Positions 24,752 to 35,999 of a stretch of DNA of 64,000 nucleotides are shown here, piece by piece (within the stretch, counting starts at the first letter, position 1; the number at the start of each line of letters is the position of its first letter). A program made the position numbers and the translations under genes. The notes beneath the pieces are model-generated. The model worked only from the letters and a program-made list of their open reading frames with translations, did not search any database and was not told the DNA's origin. The DNA comes from Pseudisothecium myosuroides (lineage: Eukaryota; Streptophyta; Bryopsida; Hypnales; Lembophyllaceae), in NCBI GenBank assembly GCA_951799445.1, contig OX637289.1:6291321-6355320 (forward strand). The letters are read 5' to 3'.

Positions 24752-25020
24752 TCCCTAAAGTTCTTTGACTATGTTCTCACCAAAAATGCTCCAAAACTAC
24801 CATTTCTGGTACAAGTACCAAATTTTTCAAAAATATCATTTTTGGACACATGTAACCGTAAGGTCTTGTAGTACTCTGGTTTGAGAATATGTGGAAAAAA
24901 TTTCAGAAATTTCCATCGTGTAGATTGGAAGATATTAGCGTTTGAAGTGACAAAAGTCCTTTTTTTGGCCCTGCAAAAAACCGGGCAGCTGCACTTCACA
25001 AGGTCAGATTATTATGAAAA
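24752..25020 (-). mobile_element. Truncated TTAA element of subfamily 2
   Basis: Begins TCCCTAAAGTTC after TTAA (24748-24751) and matches the right third of 14902-15822 in inverted orientation. Homology stops abruptly near 25020, where sequence of the cysteine-rich pseudogene begins. The other end of the element is lost. Confidence 0.75.
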
Positions 25021-25055
25021 TTGCAAGTCTTGCCAAGAGGCTAGAAAGTTATGAA
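25021..25055 (-). pseudogene. Downstream fragment of the cysteine-rich pseudogene
   Basis: This piece of 32 bp plus the GAA target duplication belongs to the exon interrupted at 27303. If the element at 25056-27302 and one GAA are left out of consideration, the reading frame continues from SQFIV into HNFLASWQDLQF. It then ends at the truncated TTAA element, so the rest of the gene is missing. Confidence 0.75.
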
Positions 25056-27302
25056 CACTTCTAGAAAAGGGGGCCCTAATCAACAGAAAATCAATGCACT
25101 TACGTTGATTACAACAAAAAAAAATTGAGCTCTGTTGATGTGGTTGTCCTCCAAACATCAATCAACATGATTTGGTTGATTTGAACAAAAAAAAATTTGC
25201 TCAGTTGATTCGGCAATCCTCTCAACATCATTTTCATTTTTCCACATATTGTAATAGTAAGATAGGGTCGGCCAAAAATAATTATTTAAAAGTATGCCAA
25301 AAAATAAATAAAATGAATAAGAAAAACTATCAAATTCAGCAAAAAATTAAATGATCAAAATTTTGTAAAAAATAAAAATGTCCAATATTAGCGGAAAAGT
25401 CCAAAATAAAGTCCAATGACCATCTAAAATCAAGATATTCTATATGGCAAGGTGATGGACTTATGGTGACTTCCAAAAATAATTGGCTATTATATAAATT
25501 GTTTTAATAAACTAAGAAATTAAAAATATTAAGAGAAATTTTGACATGTTGTATAAAAGGGATTCTACCTTTATATACAATTTCACTTAGAATAGATTAT
25601 ATTTAGACTTATTATTATTTGAATGAAATTTTTATGGAAAAATAATTTTTTTGTGAAAAGTCAAAATGTCTCATTTCTTTTTATAGGAAGAATGTGCATC
25701 TTGACTAGAATCACATACAACAAGATCCACGAATATTGGATTTTTATTGATTGATATCTTATTGATTAGAATTTGCAAATATGTTTTTGATATATATAGT
25801 TATTTGATGTTATTTTAAATTTTTATTGTATTTTTTTGCAATCTATGGAATGAAAAATAAAAAAGTGAAAATTTTGAGGTTAAATTTTAATCAATAAGAT
25901 TTCAATCCATAAAATTCAATCAATAAAAATTTAAAATTCATGGAACTTATAATATGTAATTCTTGTCAAGATGTATATTCATCCTATAAAAAGAAATGAG
26001 ACATTTTGACTTTTCACACAAAAATTATTTTTACATAAAAATTTCATTCAAATAATAATAGGTCTAAGTACAGTCCATTCTAAGTGAAATTGTAGAATCC
26101 CTTTTGTACAACAATATGCCCAATTTTCACTTCACAATTCTAGTTTCTCAATTTATGAGAGCAATTTATATGGTGGTCCCAACTACTACTAGGAGTCACC
26201 ATTTTTCATTGACATTTAGAAAAAATGATAGTAGAGAGGTTGTTTTTACAATGAAATCCATTGTTCATCATGAATTATCAAAGAATATGGGATAATTTGA
26301 AGATGAGAGCTTGACCGCTCATTGTCAAAATGTAGAAATTGTGTACAAAGTAGAATTTCAAACCTCATTTTGGCATAATATAATATCTTTTTTCAAAGCA
26401 CTTTGAACTAAAAAAAGTTGTGAAATCAAGCCAAATTTCATCTCCAAAAAACCGTTTGATGTTTTAAGCCTCCAATCAAAAGTTATGGACAAATTTCAAA
26501 GTGGGTGTTTGAAATTGTCAAAAAAAATGTCCCTTCCAACCCCTCTCTCAAATTTGTCCATAACTTTTAATTGGAGGCTTGAAATCTGAAACGGATTTTT
26601 GGAGATGAAATTTAGATTCACTTTCTACAATAACTTAGTTCAAAGCTTTTTGAAAAAAGTAATTCTACAATGTCTAAATGAGGTCTGAAATTCTACTAAA
26701 ACTACAATTCCTACTTTTGACTTAAGTATGAGCGGTTGAGCTCCAACTATTCCTCACTCTTTACAAATTCCATATGGGTTGTCCTACCTCCTACCACCTC
26801 ACTTGTATAAAGGCCTTGTCTTCCCCTCTCTTCAAACACCAAGGTAAGCTCACTCAAAGTTAAATTGGAATATATGTTGAATTATTTGGAATGTAGTGGT
26901 GGATTTTGGCATTCAAAGCTCTACAGTAGTATATATTTATTTAATTATTTTAAATATAATGTTGGATTTTTAAATTTAAATTTTAAATTTAAGAATTTAA
27001 TTTGAAAACTTTAATTAATTATTTAATATCAATTTGTTGATTGCTGATGTGGCAATTTAATTCGTTTGGCCGTTCTAATGACGTGGCAGTCTTGCCTACG
27101 TGGCAAGTTCAACCTATGTGGCAGCTTACGTGGCAAATTATTCAATAATAATAATAATTTTTTCATTGTGACCGAATCAAGATATAAAATCAACATATAA
27201 GTGTTGATTTTTGTCCAAATTAAAATGTCCTAATCCACTGTCCAAAATAACATATATTTTTTGATTTTCTTGTTGAATCGGACACTAAATTTTCTAATAG
27301 TG
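25056..27302. mobile_element. CACTA-type non-autonomous transposon, copy 1 (2247 bp)
   Basis: The ends are CACTTCTAGAAAAGG and, read inwards from the right, CACTATTAGAAAATTTAG. GAA is duplicated at 25053-25055 and 27303-27305, the 3-bp target duplication of CACTA (En/Spm) elements. The insertion splits a coding exon. The interior has no transposase. It holds two internal palindromes (about 25530-26100 and 26340-26720) and a cluster of ACGTGGCA words (27047-27135). The second copy is at 31752-34021 in inverted orientation. Confidence 0.85.
27047..27135. promoter_or_regulatory. Cluster of five (A/T)YGTGGCA words, ABRE/G-box-like
   Basis: GATGTGGCA, GACGTGGCA, CTACGTGGCA, CTATGTGGCA and TTACGTGGCA occur within 89 bp near one end of the CACTA-type element. 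ACGTGGC is the core of abscisic-acid response elements bound by plant bZIP factors. The second copy of the element keeps the cluster on the other strand (31918-32009). Function is not shown. Confidence 0.45.
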
Positions 27303-30175
27303 GAACAATAAATTGAGACAATTTAGATTTCAAATACTCAATGAGCTCGGCTGGCTTTGTCTCACAGTAAATCATTTTGATGGACTTTTTTGGCTTGTCG
27401 TCCTCCCCCACACCAATGGTCTCATATCCGGTACGTTTCCACTTCACCAGCTTATTGGAGGAAAGTTCAAAGGGGCAAATCCGGAGGTTTTGAACCCCGC
27501 AATTCAAGCAGTCACCAAGAAGACAGTCCCGCCTGTACCATATGTCAAATTCACCTTTCTGGCAAAGGACTGAACTCCACAAATGAGTTAGTCGTTCATA
27601 CACTTCGTTATGAGCATCACATATAGATTGAATAGTTTCAGAATCATCCGCAACAACACAAACAATGCAAGCACACATGCACTCTTTGTGTACACCCTGG
27701 AAATCACGCCGCATATTGTTTAAGGCATCACAGACATCTGAAAAATCTTGATGGTACCTGTAGCAGCATGTATTCCATGCTGCCAATCTCCTTACCCACC
27801 ACAACTTCAATCCCTCAAACGTCCTCAAACCACATGGCACTTCGGGAAATTTTTGTTTGAATGCCGTGAAAAACTCCAACTGCCACTGTAGCACATGTTA
27901 GAGCTGAGGTGCGTACCAAAAAGCACCAAGGACCACGAAGACACAGGTGCTTACCTAAAACCACTAAGGACTAGAAAGGCTTTGTTGCTTAGCGAAAACC
28001 ACTAAGGACCAAAAAGGTTTGGTTGCTTACTCAAAACCAAAAAGGACCACAAAGGACACCCTAACACTGCTAAATTGCTTACAGAAAGCGCAAGTCAAGG
28101 ACCAGCAAGGGCAAAATAAGTATTTAGTCATTACTTCCTTACATCTTAGAAATGCCAAGCACCTCAAGGAACCAAAGAACTGTCAAGTGCTAAGGTGCTA
28201 TGGCAAAGGACCAGAAAGGACCAACAAAATAATCCCTACTGAGTTCCAATGAAGAAGAAGCAAGTGAATCCAAGGAAGCCTTTGCTAAGCTAATCAGAAA
28301 TGGCCCTTGCTTACATTCCTTTGTTAAAGGACAAGGCAGCACAAAAGAAATGATAAGCAACCTTAATGTGGTCTCGGTTCTGCCTTACACCCTTCCGAGC
28401 AGCATTGGCCTTCACATTTGAAGTTCAAAACGCTGTGAACACAACTGACCACCCTTCCCAGAGGACTAAGGACCGACCCCAATACTTGAAACCAAGTCCT
28501 AAATGAACCATATCAACACAAATCTGTAATCCACAGAATTTTTCCAGTGAACATCCTATGACCGCATGAATCCAATGAATTGAGATTGCTGTCAAGTACA
28601 CTAAGAAATTGAAGGTACAGACTTACGTACTTGAGATTGTTGTAGATAGTGAGTTGCATGTTCAATGTATTGCTTTGGACCGATCCATTTTTTGACAATG
28701 TCCTTCCGATTTGGAGAAATGGTGGTCTCGGCATCCCACCATTCGGTAATCATCTTTCTCGTTGCAATTGGTAGAGCATCTGAGCGGACTCTTCTGTCAT
28801 CTTGGATCCAGAATGCATCTTGCTTTGTGTCTAGAAGAATTCTCCTCGCAAGTGCCTTCTTAATATTCCTACAATCCACTCCAAATAACCCTGCCACACC
28901 CCTTCCACTCCCAATTCTTGGTGCAACAACAAATGTAATCACAATTTTTTTTGCCATTACAGTTTTGCCTTTCCGCAATCCAACCAGGTGAGTCTGCATT
29001 CCCTGCTTGAGGCTACCGAGAATCTCGTATCTCAGTTTCACCTTGGCATGGTCCCTCAAAAAAGGGGGGTACCATTTGCCTGAGCATGGGTTGGCCTAAA
29101 ACCTTCATGATCGTGAGGTGATGAACCTCAGTGTCATGATTCCTCATTTTCTTAGCTGCAAACAAGCTAATCTCTCGCGCGAGAGTGGCGCTAGTCCTAT
29201 TAGCTTGTCTTTGACCCGCAATCGTGAACTTAGGGTCTTAATCTGTATTTCTCACTACTCGTGATTCTTGTACACTCAGTGACTCAGCTTTACGCGCACG
29301 GCATCTGCGAGTTCTCTCTCGACCACTAGCTTTCCGCTTCTCAACAAGCCAGGTATCATAATCGCTGCCTGCTATAGGGAAAGATGCGCAGTCCACAGCA
29401 TCGGCAATCAAATCGTCTGAAGATGACCCAACCATTCTGATGTATAGAACGATTAAAGGAAAACTGAATGCGCTCACCGATCAAGGTGGCTGTGAACCCT
29501 GCAAATTCGCATGAGCACTACAAAACTAAACGTAAATCGGATTGAAACGGAAGCCCTGAACTTGCTTTTTGGAAGTTGAAGGCTTCTCATTCAATCACGT
29601 CTTTCAAATACATGCTTTCCTAAAACTAAATGAGCACGCAAGCGTACAGGTAGACCGATCAAATCAAACTCATCCCCTAACTACCCTAAACTGCACCGTA
29701 ATGCTGCAAACAAGTGACGGACGAGAGAGAAGATTTAGATTGGGCTCTTGCTACTTCTGGGCTTCTCCTTGAACTCAACCTCTCCACTTCTGGGAGGGGG
29801 TTTACGACCACAAGAGTAAGAAACTGTCGTTTCCTTCCAACGACACTTACGAGTCGTTACACTACAATGACAATGAGGTGGCAAGACATGCGGTTTAAGC
29901 AGAACTTTATCTAAAATCCTATCATGTATTTCAATAAAACGAGAAGCTTTCTTCACGGGTTTGGAATTACCGCTGAAGTCGGGCTCCGAATCATCTGCCG
30001 ATGATAGACCGTGCGGGCTCTCTGGCGGTGTTACGAACACTTCCTCACAATCGTCTTCGTCCAAATCAATTTGCTTCAAGAAATTCAAGACTGCTTTGCT
30101 CACTCGCTGCCAATCCAAAGCGGCACGCCTAGAACCAGAGCCAGCATTCACAATGGGCGCACCACTTTTCTTCAT
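27303..30175 (-). pseudogene. Cysteine-rich plant protein of unknown function, multi-exon, inactivated
   Basis: Minus-strand blocks in order are 30175-29735, about 29500-29238, 29236-28631 and 27885-27303. A GT/AG intron (28630-27886, phase 0) joins YLQQSQ to WQLEFF. The first block begins MKKSGAPIVNAG and includes HCHC and RKC motifs. The third includes RRVRSDALPIATRKMITEWW. The last is rich in cysteines: CMCACIVC, then CLLGDCLNCGVQNLRIC, suggesting metal binding. Lesions: a frame change with a stop near 29236 (NTD then PKFTIAG), a frame change in the C6T6 run at 29058-29069, and the CACTA-type insertion at 27302. Multi-copy families of this kind may be transposon-derived, but I cannot name a function. 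The junction of blocks 1 and 2 is unsure; a perfect GTAAGT donor occurs near 29851. Confidence 0.65.
27909..28060. repeat. 38-bp tandem repeat, four units, in an intron
   Basis: Units start at 27909, 27947, 27985 and 28023, each of the form KTGCKTA followed by AAAACCACTAAGGAC and AAAGG. Looser AAGGACCA words continue to about 28220. It lies wholly inside the 28630-27886 intron of the pseudogene. Confidence 0.7.
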
Positions 30176-30229
30176 GGTGTCATGCTACCAGAGTCACAAA
30201 AAAAGGTTTTCCAGATGCACATCCTAAAC

Positions 30230-30247
30230 TTAACCCTCAAACCCTAG
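30230..30247 (-). promoter_or_regulatory. Telobox-like motif upstream of the cysteine-rich pseudogene
   Basis: CTAGGGTTTGAGGGTT on the minus strand lies 55-72 bp before the ATG at 30175. It is a plant promoter or leader-type motif and supports this as the true 5' end of the old gene. Confidence 0.35.
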
Positions 30248-31748
30248 ACGCCTGAGCCTTACGAGATAATGAGAATGTTCAACTTGGCAAAAGTTGCAAC
30301 ACCGGCCAAGCCGATAACGCCAACAATGGACCGGGCTGCAAGCGGCAACGTTCACCAAGCTGCACGCGGGAACAATTTGAAAACCCTAGACTGAGCGGCA
30401 ACAGTCAAAAATCAAAATAGAACAATAATCGCTCCACAGATGCTTGACGGCAACAGGCGTAATGACGGGATCCAATCGCAATTGGAATCAAAAACTCTGA
30501 TCCTATAGACTGACGTACAGCAAGAATGCCGCTGTAAATCTGCAGCAGTCATCCAACTAGAAGGTCATTCATTCGTTCGCATTCATCCGATTATAATAGG
30601 AACTTAGTACCAAAAGGACCTGTTACATGGGATTTTTACCCCTTATTCCATTTCAACACATTCTAAAACATAACCATTTTTTGACCCAAGTTCAATCTAC
30701 AATATTTAAATGTGAAAGTGAAATTTTTTTAAGAAAATATAAAAATTTCATACTTCTAATTAGATATTTCTACCCAAATAAGGAGTTGTTATGTCCAAGT
30801 TGTCTCCTATTAGCATGCTTTCACCCTACAGTCCATTACCAATGCATAATGACATTATGTTGCTCGTCTCTGTCCTGCCTAATACCTATCTAAGGTGGGC
30901 AAATATTCACGCAAATAGTCTTGGTTGGGCAATTGGTCCAATGCATGATCTAAGACTCTTTGTGCAAAGGACGACCAATATATTTATATTTTATATAATA
31001 TAATCACAAGGTACTTTAATTATTTCCCTTATTTATTTGTGAATGGCCAATAATCAAGTCCGTAAATTAGCTATAATAATTTCTAATTTAAACAATATGT
31101 CAATTCAATCTAGGCTGTAGGGCAAATATTCACAGTATGCAGAGCATGCTGATGATGGAGGGCTTTCCTGGTGCACCGTTACTTTGGTTGATTCGCCACC
31201 TTCAACCGGTAAAGTCACTGGACCAATCGCTATTCCATGAGGAATCAGTTACAACAAATAGCCAGACCGACCACTGACACCTGACACTACTGCATAATGA
31301 AGTTACTAGCCCAAATCGGAACTTCTCCAAATTCACTCAGAGGAACTGAGGCTCATTTCTATTGACTATATTACTAACCGCTAATTGTCTTACACCCATA
31401 TTTACCAATTCTGGCTATAGCATGTTAACAGCACTTGTATTATACGCTGTCTACTCGCCTTTACACATCACCCGGAAGTTCTATCATTCTGGAGAAAGCA
31501 TTCACGGCATAAAAACATGATCCCATCTGTTATTCCTATATTCTCAAAATCGAAATGCAACTTGCTGCTAATTTGCCAGTCTTAACATACACAAAGAGCT
31601 AAGCAACCAGACTCATGCAATTAGCGTTTTAATCCTTTTAATATTATGAACAACAATCTCAATTATCTCTGCTAATCTCCTCGTTACAGTAACTGCCCAG
31701 CGCCGACCACAGGGTTGCTACGACCCCAGAATTCCGTCTGTAAATTGC
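30248..31748. other. 5' flank of the pseudogene; no gene recognised
   Basis: 30250-30560 is richer in GC and may include the former promoter. From 30600 the sequence is AT-rich with G-poor plus-strand composition and no supported frame. Confidence 0.4.
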
Positions 31749-31751
31749 CCA

Positions 31752-34021
31752 CACTACTAGAGAATTTAGTGTCCAATTCAACAAGAAAATCTAGAAATAT
31801 ATGTTAATTTGGACAGTGGATTAGGACATTTTGATTCGGACAAAAATCAACACTTCTATGTTGATTTTATATCTTGATTCGGTCACAGTGAAAAAATTAT
31901 TATTATTATTCAATAATTTGCCACGTAAGCTGCCACATAGGCTGAACGTGCCACGCAAGCAAGATTGCCACGTCACTAGAACGGCCAAACGAATTAGATT
32001 GCCATGTCAGCAATCAACAAATTGATATTAAATAATTAATTAAAGTTTCCAAATTAAATTCTTAAATTTAACTTTAAAAAATCCAATATTATATTCGAAA
32101 TAATTCAATAAATATATACTACTATAGAGCTTCGAATGCCAAAATCCACCACTACATTCCAAATAATTCAACATATATTCCAATTTAACTTTGAATGTAG
32201 CTTACCTTGGTGTTTGAAGAGAGGGAAAGACAAGACCTTTATACAAGTGGGGTGGTAGGAGGTAGGACAACCCATATGGGATTTGTAAAGAGTGAGGAAT
32301 AGTAGGAGCTCAACCGCTCATACTTAAGTCAAAAGTAGGAATTGTGGTTTAAGTAGAATTTCAGACCTCATTTAGGCATTGTAGAATTACTTTTTTCAAA
32401 AAACTTTGAACTAAGTTATTGTAGAAAATGAATCTAAATTTCATCTCCAAAAATCCGTTTGAGATTTGAAGTCTTCAATTAAAAGTTATGGACAAATTTG
32501 AGAGAGGGGTTAGAAGGGACATTTTTTTTAACAATTTCAAACACCCACTTTGAAATTTGTCCATAACTTTTGATTGGAGGCTTGAAACATCAAACGGTTT
32601 TTTGGAAATGAAATTTGGCTTGATTTCACAACTTTTTTTAGTTCAAAAAGCTTTGAAAAAAGATATTCTACTATAACAAAATGAGGTTTGAAATTCTACT
32701 TTGCACACAATTCCTACATTTTGACAATGAGCGGTCAAGCTCTCATCTTCAAATTATCCCATATTCTTTGATAATTCATGATGAACAATGGATTTCATTG
32801 TAAAAACAACCTATCTACTATCATTTTTACTAAATGTCAATGAAAAACGGTGACTCCTAGTAGTAGTTGGGGCCACCATATAAATTGCTCTCATAAATTG
32901 AGAAACTAGAATTGTGAAGTGAAAATTGGGCATATTGTTGTACAAAAGGGATTCTACAATTTCACTTAGAATGGACTATACTTAGACCTATTATTATTTG
33001 AATGAAATTTTTATGTAAAAATAACTTTTTTGTGAAAAGTCAAAATGTCTCATTTCTTTTTATAGGAAGAATATACATCTTGACTAGAATTACATATTAT
33101 AAGTTCCATGAATTTTAAATTTTTATTGATTGAATTTTATGGATTGAAATCTTATTGATTAAAATTTGACCTCAAAATTTTCATTTTTTTATTTTTCATT
33201 CCATAGATTGCAAAAAAATAAAATAAAAATTCAAAATAACATCAAATAACTATATATATCAAAAACATATTTGCAATTTATGGAGTGAAAAATTAAAAAG
33301 TCAAATTTTAATCAATAAGATATCAATCAATAAAAATCCAATATTCATGGATCTTGTAGTATGTGATTCTAGTCAAGATGCACATTCTTCCTATAAAAAG
33401 AAATGAGACATTTTGACTTTTCACAAAAAAATTATTTTTCCATAAAAATTTCATTCAAATAATAATAAGTCTAAATATAATCCATTCTAAGTGAAATTGT
33501 ACATAAAGGTAGAATCCCTTTTATACAACATGTCAAAATTTCTCTTAATATTTCCAATTTCTTAGTTTATTAAAACAATTTATATAGTAGCCAATTATTT
33601 TTGGGAGTCCCATAAGTCCATCACCTTGCCATATAGAATATCTTGATTTTAGATGGTCATTGGACTTTATTTTGGACTTTTCCGCTAATATTGCATATTT
33701 TTATTTTTTACAAAATTTTGATCATTTAATTTTTTGCTGAATTTGACATTTTTTTTTATTCATTTTATTTATTTTTTGGCATACTTTTAAATAATTATTT
33801 TTGGCTGGCCCTATCTTACTATTATAGTATGTGGGAAAATGAAAATGATGTTGAGAGGATTGTCGAATCAACTGAGCAAATTTTTTTTTTGTTCAAATCA
33901 ACCAAATCATGTTGATTGATGTTTGGAGGGCTGCCAAATCAACAGAGCCCAATTTTTTTTTTTTGTAATCAACGTAAGTGCATTAATTTTCTGTTGATTA
34001 GGGCCCCCTTTTCTAGTAGTG
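31752..34021. mobile_element. CACTA-type non-autonomous transposon, copy 2, inverted (2270 bp)
   Basis: The ends are CACTACTAGAGAATTTAG and, inwards from the right, CACTACTAGAAAAGGGGG. CCA is duplicated at 31749-31751 and 34022-34024. Homology to copy 1 is high and continuous over the whole length in inverted orientation. The different target duplications show that the two are separate insertions, not one long-TIR element. Confidence 0.87.
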
Positions 34022-34024
34022 CCA

Positions 34025-35999
34025 AATCCTGCACAAGATAAATTCAATCTATAATTAAATTTGCACAAACAAAGCAAATTAATCATCCCGCAACTTACCT
34101 GTTCCATCGCTCTTCGTGATTACTATCAATGTTGTCTTACGATTCAGTCACACTGAAACCTTGTCGAAGCAATTTACACACAATTACCAGACCTCCTACG
34201 ACTTTGCTGATTTGCTTATTTCATACATCAATATATTTTTATCCATAAACAACTACCTCGAGTGATCAAGATAACATCGCAATTTGCTGCAGACAATTTG
34301 CAAAGCTATTTACTTGACCGTATGATCACACACCTATTCTATCAACAAAACCACAAGGAAACATACAAAAGAAAATTGGCCAATATTAATTTTTTAGATT
34401 TTTATATTTCCTCTTCAATCGTCCCTGGAATAAATTCGACTCTTCTGGTTATCTTCTTAGTACTGTCCGACTCCTCCGTCCACCCGACAGCATCACGCTA
34501 TTAGCCGAAAGCTCACAACTTGCCAAGCCAATTCGCTATTCAACCAACAGCTTCAGTCACTCTACCGCACCCTCACAGTCCAGTAGCATTATCTCGTAAT
34601 AAAATTGACACTTAAAAAATTCATACAATACTCACAAGAAATTGCCAACATACACATAGGCAACTAGCTGCATAATCAAACACACAAAAATTGATAATAG
34701 GAATCGATTGAAGGAATGCACTAATACAAAGTGTCAATTAATGAGCCATAAACGTAAGATTGTAATTTGCATATGAACTGAAAAAGAAAGGAAAACTAAA
34801 AAATTGTTTTATAGCCTAGGAAGCACATAGCAACTTGTCAAATACTTGATCCTAAAAGTCACTATGCTAATTAGCCACCTTTCCTATCTTGCCTATTAGC
34901 CTTATTCATATCTACATTAGGCCTTTTTTCACTTGCACATGTTTTTCTTATCCATTTGCCTTTACAAAACGGAAATGAACTAATATGTACAATGTGAAAA
35001 GCGGTAACAAAGCTAAAACGCAATTTGCTTAAAATATTTTGGTGACTACAAGCACTGTGGTCAGTGTGGTGCCAAGAGTGGTGACTGCTTGGATATTAGG
35101 ACTGCTGGACTGCTTAAATACTAAGATGGCTGATTGCTTAGATATTGGAATTGTTGAACTGCTTGAATGTTGGGACGGCTGGACTGGATAAATATTCTTG
35201 CTAGACTGAATTCAAAATTTTGATGTTTTAATTTGACGTTGCATAAAAAACTCTCCAACACCAACACAAGTTTAGACATGGGATAATAGAATAAAAATAG
35301 AATAGATGAATAGAATAGAAAACCTTAGAAGTTCACTTACAATTTTTTCTTTCCATAAACTCAATTAGAAAGAAAGATAGAATAAAATTTAGCAACTTAA
35401 TCCCTTTCACATCATTCTTACAGTCTTTCAAATTGCAACCACTCAAATTAAAATACAAATTTGGAAGAGACATAGAGGAGTTGTGAGAGTTGTGTTTAGA
35501 ATTTTAAATTGGAAGAGAAGGTGAAGAGTTTAAAATTCAATCAAGATTAAGAAAAAATCTTTGAAAAATCTTTTAGGCCATTAGCATTTAGATAGAATAT
35601 TAATTGACTTGGATAAGAAGTGTTAGTCAATTATTATTTGGAAGCTTGAAACATTATTGTATGATATTCAAGTCAATTCTTGGAATACAATAATGGAGTT
35701 TAAATAGTGTTGAAGGAAAAGAAGTAGAATAGAAAGAAAAGAAAGAAGTAGTTAGAATTTTAGTTCAAGCTTGTACCAAAACACTACTTTCAAGTAATGA
35801 GTTTATTACAAGACAATACCAAACATAGCGGATGAAGAAGTTACCTTGAAGAAGTTTTCCTTGAAGAAGTTTTCTATAATGTAGCGGATAATACCCAATT
35901 TGAAGTAAATTAATACTTCTTCTATTTTTTTTTAAATTGTTTTAATGAGAAGTTAAAACATTTAGCCGAACTTCAAGTTCAATTCAAAGGGTCAAGAAT
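34025..35999. other. No gene supported
   Basis: AT-rich. 34025-35000 is poor in G on the plus strand. 35080-35200 holds imperfect repeats of GGACTGCTGGACTGCTT type. 35820-35890 has duplicated GAAGAAGTTTTCCTT words. Confidence 0.4.

Noticed and set aside
25056..34021. Single 9-kb transposon with 2.2-kb terminal inverted repeats
   Set aside because: Each arm has its own CACTA ends and its own 3-bp target duplication, so they are two insertions.
34099..34107. Nine-nucleotide coding start (ATGGAACAG) before a GTAAGT donor
   Set aside because: Too short to support and no second exon was found.
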